Assembly: GCF_030316605.1 (NCBI RefSeq)
Contig: NZ_CP127039.1
Coordinates: forward strand, 124,001-188,000
DNA: 64,000 nucleotides
Direction: 5' to 3'
Source of the DNA: Spiroplasma ixodetis Y32
GTDB taxonomy: Bacteria; Bacillota_I; Bacilli_A; Mycoplasmatales; VBWQ01
Shown here: positions 21,401 through 32,706 of the stretch, in pieces
How the letters are laid out: every line of letters starts with the position of its first letter
How positions within the stretch are numbered: position 1 is the stretch's first letter
Translations under genes and position numbers: made by a program
The notes under the pieces: model-generated
Told to the model about the DNA's origin: nothing
What the model saw: only the letters and a program-made list of their open reading frames with translations
Database searches by the model: none

Positions 21401-24140
21401 AACAGTTTGAAAATCAACTGGTGAAATTGAAAAAGATTTTACACAAAATAAAGATTTACAATTTCGTGTATGTCCTTTTACTATTATTTTAGGTGCTATA
21501 AATTCAACAGAAACTGGTTATAAACCACCAACTTCAATTCCTAATGATTATACTAGTTTCTCTAAAATCTTTACAGGACGTGAAGCAATATTATCTGTGT
21601 GAGATAATAGTTTTGATTTAATAGAACCAGATTTAAAAACAATAGATTCTACTGGTAAAAAGGTTTTAAAAGTTGGAGATGTATTTTATGGGAATATATT
21701 ATCAGACCAATTAGGTATTACTTATAGTGCTACACCAGCAAATAATGCTTTTATTCAAGAACAAGCGATTAAAAATGTAGTTATTAATATTCCAAATGAA
21801 AAAAAGAATTTTAATTTTATTAATAATATTGTTTCAAATTTATATAAGTTATATATGATTCCAGAAATTAATGCTATTAAAGGAAGTACTGCTTATACAG
21901 TTGATAGACAATGATATATTCTTGAAGTTGCTAGTAAAACTTATAATAACGAAAATAAAGAATTGGCTTATATACAATGTACTTTTAGTTCATTAAATGA
22001 TAAGTTAGCAACAAGTGGATTAGCAATTAATCAATATGTACAATTAGGTGCTGTTGGTGAACCAATTGCATTACCAACACTTGATTTAAATAAAAACATT
22101 GTTTTAGACCCAAATTATTTATCACCTAGACCAGTTACACATGCACAAATAACTTTTTATGGAACTGTTGGTACTATTGCTATTGGATTATGAGGAAGAA
22201 ATATTAATAAAACTGACAATAAAGAAATTACTATGAATCCTACACATTTAATTTTTCCTTTAAATTATCAGGCATCTACATATGACCCAGTTAGTTTTAG
22301 TGCTTTACCAGAAACTAATTATGTTTTAACAGTTGGTGCAAAATCAACAGTTGATACTTATCAACAATGACAAGAAATTATTGCACCAAGTTATGATGAT
22401 GGTGCAAAAAAAACTTTTGAAGGTCATATATTAACTGATGTTGAAAAAACAACAGCAACTAATAAATTAGAAGACAATGGAAAATATACTCCTTATTGAA
22501 ATAATAATTTTTTAAATGGAGTCAATTTAGATACTGATAAATTTTATACTCTTGGTAATCCGTATTTTGTATATTTTAATCAAAAACTTAAACAACCACG
22601 TGGTCAAATTAATGGTTATATTATTAATAATTTACAATTTAAAAACTTAAGAAATCTAAATGCTTTAATGTATTTTATTTATAATTCTATGAATGAAATA
22701 CCATTATCAGTAAGAGAAACAGTGAAAATTCAATTAAATACTATACCAGTATTTGGTAGTTTCTTTAATGGATTTACTGGTGGAATGAATATAGGATTTA
22801 AAAAAGTTTCAAATTTATTAATACCAAAATTTAATATAGTTAACTTTTTAATGAGTGCCGAATTATATAAATTTTATAGTACTGTACTATATTCAAAACA
22901 AACTGAAAAAAATATAATTCCTTATGATGTATTTAGAAATGGTACACCTGATGAAATACCAGCAATTTTAGGTACAACAAGTCATATGACAAGTTTTACA
23001 TTTAATTTGACTGATAATATTAAACTTTCAAGTTATGATATTGATAATAATAATATTATTGATACTAAATATATGAGTTTAGTTAATATATCACAAAATA
23101 ATCCAAATAATAATAAACAAATATATTTATTACCATCAGTAGAAGATTTTGATTTACAATCACCAATTTTTAATGATGATAATTATAATGGTTTTTATAT
23201 AGATATGATTGATATTTTAGTTCAAGGGAAATGTAATTTTAAATTAACATTTTATAGCATGCCAAATGATTATGAGGGCGCTGTAAGTGATGATTTTAGT
23301 ATTTGAGCAGGAACATATCAAACAGTTGGTAAGGCAAGTGGTAATATAAGATTAATTAAGAATAATTTTTTACTAGCAAATAATACTTATAGTTTTAAAA
23401 ATAAATATAATTATCCAAAAGCAGTTAATCCACCGCCACCCAATGAAATACCACACTCTATTTTTATAGATTTAAGTACTATTCATTTTTCTAATCAATA
23501 TTATAATACAGAAAATAAAAACGGAATGTATTACATAGAACAAAAACAAAGTAATTATCAGTCATGAATAAAAGATATTTCGATTGATATAACTAATTAT
23601 GGTTATCAATACATAAAAGATTTTATAAATGATTATAAACACTTTCAATTAAATTTAAACTTTCAATTAAAATCTCAGGAAGGTGAAGGATTTATAAATG
23701 AATTTAATAGTAGTAATCCTATTATAATTGATGATTTAAGAAATATACCTATAAATAATAATGATAATAATAGATATTTATACAGTAATGAAAATGATTA
23801 TTTTAGTTTTAAAGATAATACTGAACATTCTGGTAATAATTGTAAGTATTTAGTTTATAGAGAAGCCGTAGAATTATCAAATTATTACATTAATCCTACC
23901 TTAAATGAAAATCAATTTTTTTATAAAAACTTAGGAGATACAAATTTAAATGTTATTCAACATAAAAAAACAATAACATTTTTACAATTATGAGTAATTA
24001 TTAACATAAATGAAAATACTAACAAAATTAATATAACATTTAATTTTATTGGTTCCTTAATAGCGTTTACTGGTGCAAGTGTTAATTACCAAGGTGAAAT
24101 TAACTTTAATAATATTCAAATTTCACCAAGATTAACTTAA
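21369..24140 (+). CDS. Large phage structural protein, candidate tail/appendage
   Basis: A 923-aa protein, the longest in the prophage, open with TGA as Trp and embedded between portal and scaffold genes. It is rich in Asn, Tyr, Thr and Ile with no signal peptide or clear membrane span, and has a PPPP linker near residue 690. The second half is strongly Asn-rich and beta-looking. I recognise no family. In a genome this small with no tape measure, a tail-knob, tail-tube or receptor-binding role is the simplest inference. It overlaps the portal gene by 32 bases. Confidence 0.6.
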
Positions 24141-24163
24141 AAATTAGAAAGATGGTGATAATT

Positions 24164-24658
24164 ATGTTAAATGAAAATGAAATGAAAGAAGGTAATAGTA
24201 TGGAAGAAAAAGAAAAAGATGAAAAACAAGAAACTGAATCAAAAGAGCCAAAAAGTGAATCAAAACCCGAAGAAAATGAATTAAAATCAGAAGAAAGTGT
24301 AGAAAAAGAACCAGAAACTGAAGAATCTAAAGAACCAACTTTAGAAGAAAAATATAAAGAATTAGAAGAAAAATATAATGCTTTATATAAAGAAAAAACT
24401 GATAAAGATAGAGAAATTAGACATTCAGAAAGTTATAAAAAATATGATTTATCACAAGAAAATATTAATTTATTAAAAAGATATCTTGGAGATAAAGATG
24501 ATATTGATGAAGAATTATCATTATTAAATAAAGATTTTCCACATTTATTTAATAATAAAAAAGATACAAATATTAGTAATTCTTTAGATGTAAAAGATAA
24601 ATTTAAAGAAGAAAAAAATGATGAAGTAGATACTAGAAAAATAGGAATGGTAGGTTAA
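24164..24658 (+). CDS. Scaffold-like acidic coiled protein
   Basis: A 164-aa protein with a very acidic Glu/Lys/Ser N-terminal half (repeated ESK, SEE, EPE), a coiled-coil segment LEEKYKELEEKYNALYKEK (about 65-85), and a compact C-terminal part with DKDDIDEELSLLNKDFPHLF. Such proteins one gene upstream of the capsid are usually scaffolds (DUF4355-like). ATG 24164 is chosen because GATGGTG precedes it; an in-frame ATG at 24152 overlaps that site. Confidence 0.65.
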   Translation: MLNENEMKEGNSMEEKEKDEKQETESKEPKSESKPEENELKSEESVEKEPETEESKEPTLEEKYKELEEKYNALYKEKTDKDREIRHSESYKKYDLSQENINLLKRYLGDKDDIDEELSLLNKDFPHLFNNKKDTNISNSLDVKDKFKEEKNDEVDTRKIGMVG

Positions 24659-24659
24659 T

Positions 24660-24845
24660 ATGACAAAAATTGAATTTAATGAAAAATATAGAAAACAAGA
24701 TATCAGAATTGATAGGGATTTTGAGTTACATATTGATAATTGTTTTAAATTTACTGATATTAACGCATTAGAAAATGCAGTTAATGATTATAAAACATTA
24801 ATAAATGAGATGCCACAACTAGTTAAAGATTGACTATTAGGCTAA
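24660..24845 (+). CDS. Small phage protein between scaffold and capsid
   Basis: A 61-aa protein whose ATG begins 1 base after the scaffold stop. It is charged, soluble and helical, with no motif I recognise. Translational coupling and conserved-looking spacing support a real gene. Confidence 0.55.
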
Positions 24846-24865
24846 TATAGAAGGAGATAAATAAA

Positions 24866-26056
24866 ATGGCAATTATTACAACACAATCAACAACAATTAA
24901 TGACCCTAGTACACCTAGTGGTAAAGCAGATTTATCAGTTAAATATATTAAAAATTTAAAGGTTTTATTATCAAAAAGAGTTGCATTAATTAATGCTACA
25001 ATAGAAAATAGAGAACAATTAGATGCTGGTACTGCTATTTATAATATTACTAAAAGAAATATTACTGAAGATTATACTGCAGGTGCGGGTACAAATAATC
25101 CAACAGCCATGAATACAATTCAAATTTTATTAGATAAAAAGAAAGAAATTAATTTTGAAGAAGAAACATTAGATTTAAAAAGATTAGGTGCAAGATATGA
25201 AGATGGGAATGTAGTTGTATCAGATAGTTTAGCATCAAGTTGAATTGATGCAAAAGCAAAATCAGTAGAAATATATTTAGTTGCTAAATTATTATCATTA
25301 GCAGTTAAAACAGCAAAAGATAATGGAATTATTAATATTGCATTACCAAGTACACCAAAAATAGATGATTATCGTATGCTTTTATGATTAAAAATATCAA
25401 ATACATTAGCAACATTAAAAGCACGTATTAATGATGAATATATTGGTACAGATGAAGAAGATTATGTATTATGAGTATCTAGTTTTTTTAAACCATTAGT
25501 ATTATTATCAACAACTACATTAGGTAGTGATAGTGCAAGTCAAGCATTAAAAGATGGTAAAATTGTAGAAATTGGTGGTATTAAAATTGTAGAATGTCCG
25601 TGATTAGGAAGAAATTATCCTGCTGGTGTTATTGATAAACAAGAAGGATTTAATTATTTAGGTTGTGATGCTGTATTAGTTCATAAAGAAGCATTAGCAT
25701 TTCCATTTAATCGTGGTCAAGATAATACTTTTGTTTTACAAAGTAATGGAAATGTTAAGAATTTTCATAAGTTTTTAGTATCAGAAGGTAAAGCATTACG
25801 ACCAGATTTAGTTAAAGGATTTACAGTAACTTCAAGTATAGATATTGCAACAGCAATTGAATTTACTAATTTAGGAAAAATAACTATGGCCGGTGATACT
25901 CCAACTGCAGATGAAGTTGAAAAAGCAATTCTTGCTAAAAATCCTAATTATGTTAAAGGTAATGCTAATTTTTCAGATTTAACAGCAACAAGTGCTAATG
26001 TTGAAGGTAAAACTTTATATGATGGTTCTTTACAAGTAACTTTTACAAAGAAGTAA
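24866..26056 (+). CDS. Major capsid protein (putative)
   Basis: A 396-aa protein behind GAAGGAGAT. It follows the scaffold, and has the length and texture of an HK97-fold capsid protein: a Thr/Ser-rich N-terminus, LDLKRLGARYEDGNVVVSD, helical YLVAKLLSLAVKTAKD, ARINDEYIG, and a C-terminal domain with GCDAVLVHKEALAFPF. A C-terminal extension (about 340-396) may be an extra surface domain. The assignment is by position and general features. Confidence 0.75.
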
Positions 26057-26061
26057 TTTAA

Positions 26062-26838
26062 ATGCCTATTATATTACTTTTAAGAATAATATTAGAAACT
26101 GCTGTTAGTGATATTCAAACTGCTGAATTAATAGAAAAATTTAAAAAAAATAATACTTTATTTAATAGTTTTTTAAAAAATCCAGCAGGAATATTGAAAA
26201 CTAGAATTTTCTCTAAAACTTTAGGAAAAGGAAAGTTACAAGATGAATTAAATACTTTTAATAAAAATCTTCAAACACTTACTAATTTACCAGTAATTCA
26301 TAAAAAAATCATGACACATATTACTAATAATAATATTGCTAAAATTAAACAATTACAAAAGCAATATTTAACTGGTCAAAAGTTTATGCAACAAGGTAAA
26401 GAAATTATTATGGATTCTTTAACTGAACAAGATTATCAAGAAATGATTGGAGTTTATGTTAATTTAACAAGTTTAGCATTAGCAGGTGGCATGTGAGTAC
26501 CAATTATACAATTAAAAGGTGAAACATATGGCATTGCTACAGTAGAATTTAAAACATCAAGTAAAACTTATAACTTTTTTAATATACCTTTAAGGGTATG
26601 AGAAGAAATGGTAAAAACTAAAACAGTAGATGGTCATGGCGCATGAAGTATTCTTGGTGATTATTATTATGGTGGACTTAAAAAAGTTACTAAATCAGAA
26701 AAACAAGAAAGAACCAGATATTCAGTTAATCTTTTAAATAAAAGAGCAACTGATAAAGAACTTAATAAGTTTGTAGTTAATAAATCACAAGCAGTACAAG
26801 GATATGGAAGGTATAAAGATTATGGAAAACAAAAATAA
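26062..26838 (+). CDS. Phage structural protein, possible KTSC-like C-terminus
   Basis: A 258-aa protein. The N-terminal 140 residues are helical and basic. From about 155 there is GIATVEFKTSSKTYNFFNIPLRVWEEM, which loosely resembles a KTSC domain (a small beta-alpha domain in phage proteins), then WSILGDYYYGG. Its stop overlaps the next start by 17 bases. Position after the capsid suggests a head or connector role, inferred only. Confidence 0.5.
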
Positions 26839-28348
26839 TATTGATTGAAATGTAAATTTAAATTATATTACAAAAGATGATTTAAAAACTTTTTATAAGT
26901 TTGTTCCTGACGAAGACCAAACTACAACTGATGAAAATAAAACTGATTTAACTGGAATGGCAATTGCTATTGCAAGTGAGCGTATAAATACTATTACTGG
27001 TAATCAAATTGAAGTAATAGGATTTAAAAACCTTAATGAAACTCAACAAACTTTAGTTAAAAGAGCAACAGCAAGAATGACTTTACATTATTTAACTGAT
27101 GGCATGTCATTTATTAGAAGTAGTGTATCTATTAGTGGTAATGGTTTATCAAGTAGTATTAGTCCTCCAAGTGAACCAGATTATGTATTAATGGAAGTAT
27201 ATAATTTATTACAACAAGCAAATTTACATACACCAAGAAAAGCAATTAATAATCCTATTTCATGTAATACAGATAATTTTAATACTCCTAGTATTTTTGA
27301 TGAAAGTGATACAAGAGTTATTACTTGAGATTCTGGTAATAAAACATTTTTACAAAAAAAGGGAATAATTGCTGGTACTGGTATAAAAATAGATGATGTT
27401 AGTGATACTATACCTAAATTAAAATTAAATGTTGATGCAAATATTGATTCATTATGAGAAGTTAATAAAGATAATTCTAATTTTATTAATGCAAAAGATG
27501 ATAAAGGTATTAGTGCTAATGATAAAAGAATAATTGATGTTGGTACACCTACTTTTTTAACAGATGCTACAAATAAAGAATATGTTGATAAAAAACAAGA
27601 TAAATTAATTGCTGGTACTAATATAACTATTGATGAAAATAATAAAATTAGTGCTACTGGTGGAAGTGCAGATTTATCAGATTATTATAAAAAAGAAGAA
27701 ATAAATAAAAAATTAGAAGATAAAATGGATAAAGACCAATTTCAATATGCTTTTTTAGCAAATGTTATTGGTAGTGAAAATCCTACTTTAGAAACTACTA
27801 ATAAAACAGTCGCTGGTGCTATTAATGAGTTAAAAGAAAAAATAAAAGACAAAAAATTTTCAAATGATTATTTTAAATATAATACTGAAACAAATGAAAT
27901 TTTACTAAATGATGAAGAAAATTCATTACTTTGTAAGGATTTATTAGAAAATAATGAATATAAAATATTAAAAACTCAAAATAAAAAATTATTACAAGCA
28001 ATTAATGAAATATTAGAAAAACAACCACAACCAAGTCCAAGTAGTTCAAATTGAAAAGAAGTAGGAACAAGAGAAAAAAATAAATGAGATAATTGACAAA
28101 TTACTTATGATTTTCAAGAAAATAAACATTATAGAGTTTATTATTCTTGAAGTATATATAATCCAGTTTATACTATTCAAGAATTTATTATAACTGATAA
28201 AAAAATTGCTGGTGTGCCAATACAAACCTTTAATGATATTGCTAATATAGTAATTTTATCAGTTCAACATGCAAAATGGATTACTATTTATACTGTAAAA
28301 GGTAATTTAAAAGGTAATGTATGAAAATTAGAAGAATTACAGGAATAA
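26822..28348 (+). CDS. Adaptor-fibre fusion protein
   Basis: A 508-aa protein. Residues 1-140 look like a helical head-tail connector or adaptor (TDLTGMAIAIASERINTITG ... ATARMTLHYLTDG). The rest reads as a fibre: IIAGTGIKIDD, TFLTDATNKEYVDKK and LIAGTNITIDENNKISATG are typical beta-fibre repeats, followed by a coiled stretch and a C-terminal compact domain that may bind the host. One chain would attach at the head vertex and reach the cell surface. It overlaps the previous gene. Confidence 0.7.
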
Positions 28349-28352
28349 TATT

Positions 28353-28475
28353 ATGTTTTTTAAAATTATAAAAATTATTTTAGGTTTAATTGGAGTTTTA
28401 TTATCTTCTGCAGTCGCTGGATTAGTCATATTTATTATTGTAAAAATTGTATTAAAAATTAATCAAATATTTTAG
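28353..28475 (+). CDS. Tiny membrane protein (holin-like size)
   Basis: A 40-aa protein with one hydrophobic segment spanning nearly all of it and Lys at both ends, 4 bases after the fibre gene. It could be a holin-like or inner-membrane phage protein; a wall-less host would need no endolysin. Confidence 0.5.
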   Translation: MFFKIIKIILGLIGVLLSSAVAGLVIFIIVKIVLKINQIF

Positions 28476-28492
28476 AAAGGTGGTGATTTAAT

Positions 28493-28699
28493 ATGGATAC
28501 TACAACAATCATTATAGTTGCTAATTTATGTATTAATGGAGGTTATGTTTTAATTAAATTAGGAAAAGCATTAGTTGCATTTGGTAAATCTTTAACAGAC
28601 CCTAATAAAAAAGAAATTAAAAAACAAAATAAAATTAATAAATTACAAAGTAAATTAAATTCTATTAATAAACAAACAGAAGTTAAAAGTATTTATTAA
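28493..28699 (+). CDS. Small membrane protein with basic tail
   Basis: A 68-aa protein behind GAAAGGTGGTG. A hydrophobic N-terminal segment (about 5-30) is followed by a Lys/Asn-rich tail. It is the last rightward phage gene and ends at a terminator. No family recognised. Confidence 0.55.
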   Translation: MDTTTIIIVANLCINGGYVLIKLGKALVAFGKSLTDPNKKEIKKQNKINKLQSKLNSINKQTEVKSIY

Positions 28700-28700
28700 T

Positions 28701-28726
28701 AAAAATGCCTACTAAAGGCATTTTTA
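28701..28726. terminator. Bidirectional terminator between convergent phage operons
   Basis: Stem AAAATGCCT/AGGCATTTT with T-runs on both strands, exactly between the rightward and leftward phage modules. Confidence 0.8.
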
Positions 28727-29563
28727 TATTCTATTTATTGGTACAGTAGTTGAAGCATATACTGGTCTTCTTTCATATAAAACATCACTAGTTAAACTAT
28801 CAATACTATCATTTGAACCATAAGTTTGTCTTTGTCTTTCATATTCTTGCTCAGTATTATTAATTAAATTAGCATGTTCATTTGTAAATGGTGTTTCTTG
28901 CATTTCAGTATTAACATGATTAATTTCCATTGGTAATAAATTATGGATAATTTCACTTGCTCCTGCTACTATTGTCGGAATAGCATAAGCATTAGTAAAA
29001 TCATTATTAATGCCCATAGCAACACCACTTGATATTAAACAACCACCAGTAGCCATATTTGCTATTTTTCTAATTGTTTCAAATTTACTTGGAATTATTT
29101 CAGTAATTCCAGCAATTAAATTAGCAATACCATATGAATTAAGACTAATAAATGTATCTCAATCCATTAAATGATTATCAATACTGTTATTATTTGTACT
29201 GAATAATAAATCTGGAAATGGGTCTACTGTTGTAGTCGTTGTTGGACTTTCTGTTGGATTAGGATTAATATCAGCATTAGTAAATTTTTCATAATTAACT
29301 AAACCTATGGTTCCTAAACCTAATAATATTTTTTTAGAACTATTTAATAATTTAGTTTTTGTGCTAGGCATTTGATTTAAATTTCATATATCAATTCCTA
29401 ATTTTTTAGAAAATAATAAAGCATTTATACTACCTAATATAGGATTTCCAATTAATTGACCATAATAAGCCGATGTACCAATCATTGCTGATAATGGTGC
29501 TATTCCAGTTCTTATTAATTTTAATAAAGTATAATTTGATTGTGAATTTTCTGTATTTGGCAT
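28724..29563 (-). CDS. Phage-encoded multi-pass membrane protein
   Basis: A 279-aa protein behind GGAG 7 bases before ATG 29563. It has several hydrophobic Gly/Ser/Ile segments (about 20-55, 95-110, 150-200), a Pro/Thr-rich linker NPNPTESPTTTTTVDPFP near 119-136, and a polar C-terminus with RQRQTYGSND. No family recognised. It could be a virion membrane component, superinfection-exclusion protein or adsorption protein. Confidence 0.55.
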
Positions 29564-29566
29564 TTT

Positions 29567-29740
29567 TTATTCTCCTTTTATTTTTAAATATATTAGATAC
29601 CCTAAACCAATAATTGCTAAAATTAAACCAATTGTGCCTAATATTATTAAACTAGCAACTATTTGATATCATATAGGTACGTTCATCAATTCTCATTTAC
29701 TTAGGTAAAATCAATGTGTAAATCAATATCAAAACGTCAT
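29567..29740 (-). CDS. Trp-rich small membrane protein
   Basis: A 57-aa protein read only in code 4, since six of its Trp are TGA. A Trp/Tyr-rich N-terminus (FWYWFTHWFY) is followed by one strong transmembrane segment. Its end provides the GGAG ribosome site of the next gene. Confidence 0.55.
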
Positions 29741-29744
29741 TAAT

Positions 29745-30002
29745 TTATTCTCCTTTTATAAATTTAAATTTCATATGTCCAATAGTATCTCTATTATTAC
29801 CACAAATAATTAAATATCCAGTTTGCTGATTTTCTAAAATATAACTATAAAAAATATCTTGTGGATATAATTTTGGATATAAATTTAATGCTAATAAATA
29901 ACATAAAGCATCTTCTTTATTTTTTAATAATCCTACTGTTGGACATTTTATTTCTTTTGGACTTTTTTCATTATAAAATCATTCAGTTCTAATATTTCTC
30001 AT
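29745..30002 (-). CDS. Small phage protein
   Basis: An 85-aa soluble protein behind GGAAGTG. It starts MRNIRTEWFYNEKSPKE and contains LICGNNRDTIGHMKF. No family recognised. It is spaced tightly with the two genes downstream. Confidence 0.55.
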
Positions 30003-30049
30003 TATTTCACTTCCTTTTATGAACTCATCAGCACCGTAATAAACGGTGG

Positions 30050-30094
30050 ACTATAGAATTATAATGTTATCCAAATTTGTAATAATTCTATAGT
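30050..30094. repeat. 13-bp perfect inverted repeat
   Basis: ACTATAGAATTAT (30050-30062) and its complement (30082-30094), preceded by the hairpin CACCGT/ACGGTG (30030-30046). It lies in the only sizeable gap of the leftward phage operon, so it may be a control or processing site. Confidence 0.6.
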
Positions 30095-30200
30095 TTCGTT
30101 CTGTATAATAATTAGGACTTACATTGACATATTTTAAGAAAAAATAAAAAATAGGGAATAGGAGTTAGAAAGGATATATGTCAAATGCCTATCATTTCAT

Positions 30201-30314
30201 TTAATCTTTTATTATTGCTATTGCTCCTAAAATAAGAACAACTAATCAAAATAATGATATTATGGCAACTGGTGTACTAACTATTACTATTAATAATATT
30301 CCTCATCATGGCAT
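30201..30314 (-). CDS. Tiny membrane protein
   Basis: A 37-aa, almost entirely hydrophobic protein starting MPWWG, read with TGA as Trp. It overlaps the preceding stop by one base (TAATG), a classic coupled arrangement. Confidence 0.45.
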
Positions 30315-30466
30315 TATTTACTTTCCTCTTTTCATGTCATTTCAAACTGAATTTTAAATTTTCCAAATAAAATAAATGCTAGTAAATTATAAGGAATAGA
30401 GATTAAAGAAAATAATAAAAATAATGGTAAGATTAATATTCTTAATAAGATATAAAATAATTTCAT
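30314..30466 (-). CDS. Small membrane protein
   Basis: A 50-aa protein with one long hydrophobic segment and a charged C-terminus (MTWKEESK). GGAAG ribosome site. No family recognised. Confidence 0.45.
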
Positions 30467-30469
30467 TAT

Positions 30470-30598
30470 TTATTCTTCCTTTTCTATAAATTCAAGTACT
30501 TTATAATAAGCAGTAAGTTTGCCAGCTTCTTTTAAAGAATCACATAAGCAAATACTAATTTGTTTATTTAATCAAGTAATTAACGTTTCTTTATTCAT
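30470..30598 (-). CDS. Short phage ORF
   Basis: A 42-aa soluble, helical protein (MNKETLITWLNKQ). Part of a tightly packed leftward series; its ribosome site GGAG lies in the end of the interrupted gene upstream. Confidence 0.45.
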
Positions 30599-30701
30599 TA
30601 TCAAAAACTCCATCATTGATTTTTTGTAATAAAATATCAAGTACTAAATCTATTTCTGTACCTTCATATTTTTGTTGTTTTTTTCTAATATAATTAACTA
30701 A

Positions 30702-31642
30702 CGGACTTCTCCCCACATGTACTTGTGGAGGAAACAATGAAATTGAATGAGTTCAACAATGCTTTTCAAACAGAACAGGATTGTTTAAAATATATAGCAA
30801 GTTTGAAGAAAAACAAATGTATCATGTGTTCTTGAACAAGTTTGAATACTTCTAATTTAAGAAGAATAAGATGTTTGAAATGTCATCAAACATTTAGTAT
30901 TCTTCATGGCACCATTTTTTACAAGTCACAAACACCTTTGAGATTTTGATTTTATCTCATCTTTAGATGAATAAACACCAAACATGGAATTACATCAACT
31001 GATGTTGCAAAAGAATTGGGTGTGACTTTGAAAACTGCTTGAAGAATGGGTCATGAAATCAGAAATCGTATTGCCAAACAAGAACATCAATTTATTGTTG
31101 AGGGCATAGTGCAAATGGATGAAATGTATCTTTCACATATGGGTTTTAAAAAACAAGGAAGATCTTTGATAAATAAAACATTAATTGTTGGGATTTATGA
31201 AAAAACAACCAATAATTTAATTGTGAAAGTAATCAAAAACGCAAAAAGTAAAAATCTTTTGCAGTTTGCAAGAAACCATATTTCTTCAAAGTGTGATGTA
31301 CATACTGATTCTTGAAAAGGATATCGTGATTTCAAATCACTTTTCCCTAATCACAAAACAGTTAACCATCAAGATGGTTATGTTTCAAAAATTGGCGTAA
31401 ATACCAATCAAATTGAATCAGTATGAAAACATATACGAAGAACATTTAAAACACATATCAAAGTTGCAAAACATCATGTTCATTTATATGCCAAAGAAGC
31501 TGCATATAAATTCAACAAGATACCTACTTTTGAAACTGTAATGTTATGTTTCATTTAAAAATGTGGGGAGAAGTCCGTAGATAGGCTTTTCTCAGCATTT
31601 ATGTGATAAAATTTAAAAATAGTACATAAAGGGAGAAAAGCC
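30702..31642 (+). mobile_element. ISA copy with perfect 8-bp target duplication, inside prophage
   Basis: Flanked by TTAACTAA at 30694-30701 and 31643-31650. Left end CGGACTTCTCC, right outer end GGCTTTTCTC. Its transposase is intact, so this is one of the best candidates for an active copy. Confidence 0.93.
30737..31558 (+). CDS. ISA transposase, consensus intact copy
   Basis: A 273-aa IS1595-like protein with zinc ribbon C28/C31/C46/C49, D128, D191 and N224/E227 all present and no deviation from the majority sequence of the family in this window. Both terminal repeats are also intact. Confidence 0.92.
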
Positions 31643-31681
31643 TTAACTAATTTTTCTTTTTTCATATTCAATTACCTTTTA

Positions 31682-32500
31682 TTAAACTTCAAAATTTTCT
31701 ATAATTTCTTCTTCTTTTTCTAATTCTTTTAATTTAGATAAAGCAGAATTTAAATCAGTATTATCAATATTATTTGAATTAATAATTTTAACGTCATCAC
31801 CAGTATTATCTTTATAAGCAATTGTTTCTTCATTAATTACTACACCTTGGTCTAATTGAAGTGCTAAATTAATATCATCTTGATTATTTAATACTATAAT
31901 TGGTGTTTTATTAATTTCACGAATTAATGCTTTAACTACTGTTTTTAAAGCCATTTGGTCAAAACTAGTATTTCAAGGACTATCTTCACGCTTAGTTTTA
32001 CTAAATTTTTTTCTTCATTCTTGACATTCTTCAACAGTCATACCTTTATAAAAATTATTAATTTTACCATTTTTATCTAAAAGTGAAATATAACAATAAT
32101 AACCAATTGTAGTAATTGTTTTTCTTTCAAAAATTAATGCTGGATTAATTTCTCATTTATTATTTTCTTGATTAAATTTATGTGCTGATGTTATTTTTTC
32201 TCTTTGAAAATCAATTACTAATCCAGTTCTTTGTAATAATGTTAATCAACCATCTTCTTGAATTTGAACTTGTAATTCATCACCATAAGGTATTAATGCT
32301 AATTCTTTTTTAATTGGATTAATAGAAAGATTTAATTTATATAAATTAATTAAGGCATTAATTAAACTTTGTGTATTCATATTTCTTAAATCTTTACTAG
32401 AATTTATAATCATTTCATAATAATTTCTAAATTTTACATATTCTTCTTTATTACTTTTAATAAAATTAGGAATTTTTAATTCATTTTTATTATTACTCAT
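31682..32500 (-). CDS. recT: RecT-family single-strand annealing protein
   Basis: A 272-aa protein. RecT-family features: LINALINLYKLNLSINPIKKELALIPYG near 46-73, LQVQIQEDGWLTLLQRTG (about 76-93), and the signature PWNTSFDQMALKTVVKALIRE near residue 180. It anneals single strands onto phage or host DNA, normally with a partner exonuclease; a PD-(D/E)XK nuclease gene lies four genes upstream in the same direction. GGAGAAG precedes the ATG. The C-terminal 60 residues are acidic. Confidence 0.9.
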
Positions 32501-32600
32501 TATTTTCTTCTCCTTTTTTATTTAATATTTCTAAAATTTCATCTAATTTTTTATTAATTTTGCCTATATGTTTTAATAAAATTAAAATTGATTTATCCAT
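32493..32600 (-). CDS. Short phage ORF overlapping recT
   Basis: A 35-aa helical protein (MDKSILILLKHIGKINKKL) overlapping the recT start by 8 bases and carrying the recT ribosome site near its end. Confidence 0.45.
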   Translation of the reverse strand: MDKSILILLKHIGKINKKLDEILEILNKKGEENNE

Positions 32601-32706
32601 GATTATCATCCTTACTTACTATTTCATCAACTATTTTTTCTAAACAATTCATACATCAATTTTTACTTAATCAGATTCTTTTATTACATTTTTTACATTT
32701 ATTCAT
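32593..32706 (-). CDS. Small zinc-ribbon-like protein
   Basis: A 37-aa protein with two CxxC knuckles (KCKKCN and WCMNC), enough to bind one zinc ion. It overlaps its neighbours on both sides by about 8 bases. Function unknown; a similar tiny protein is at 33505. Confidence 0.5.

Larger units (their letters stand above)
30591..31665 (-). pseudogene. Short phage ORF split by ISA insertion
   Basis: Removing ISA (30702-31642) and one copy of the 8-bp repeat TTAACTAA joins 31665-31643 to 30701-30591 into a clean 41-aa frame starting MKKEKLVNYIRKKQQKYEG and ending in VFDNE. The ISA insertion therefore broke an intact phage gene and separates the recombination genes from the small genes downstream. 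Confidence 0.75.

Noticed and set aside
30178..30205. Plus-strand start with a good AGAAAGGA ribosome site
   Set aside because: The frame has only eight codons before TAA; probably chance or a relic.
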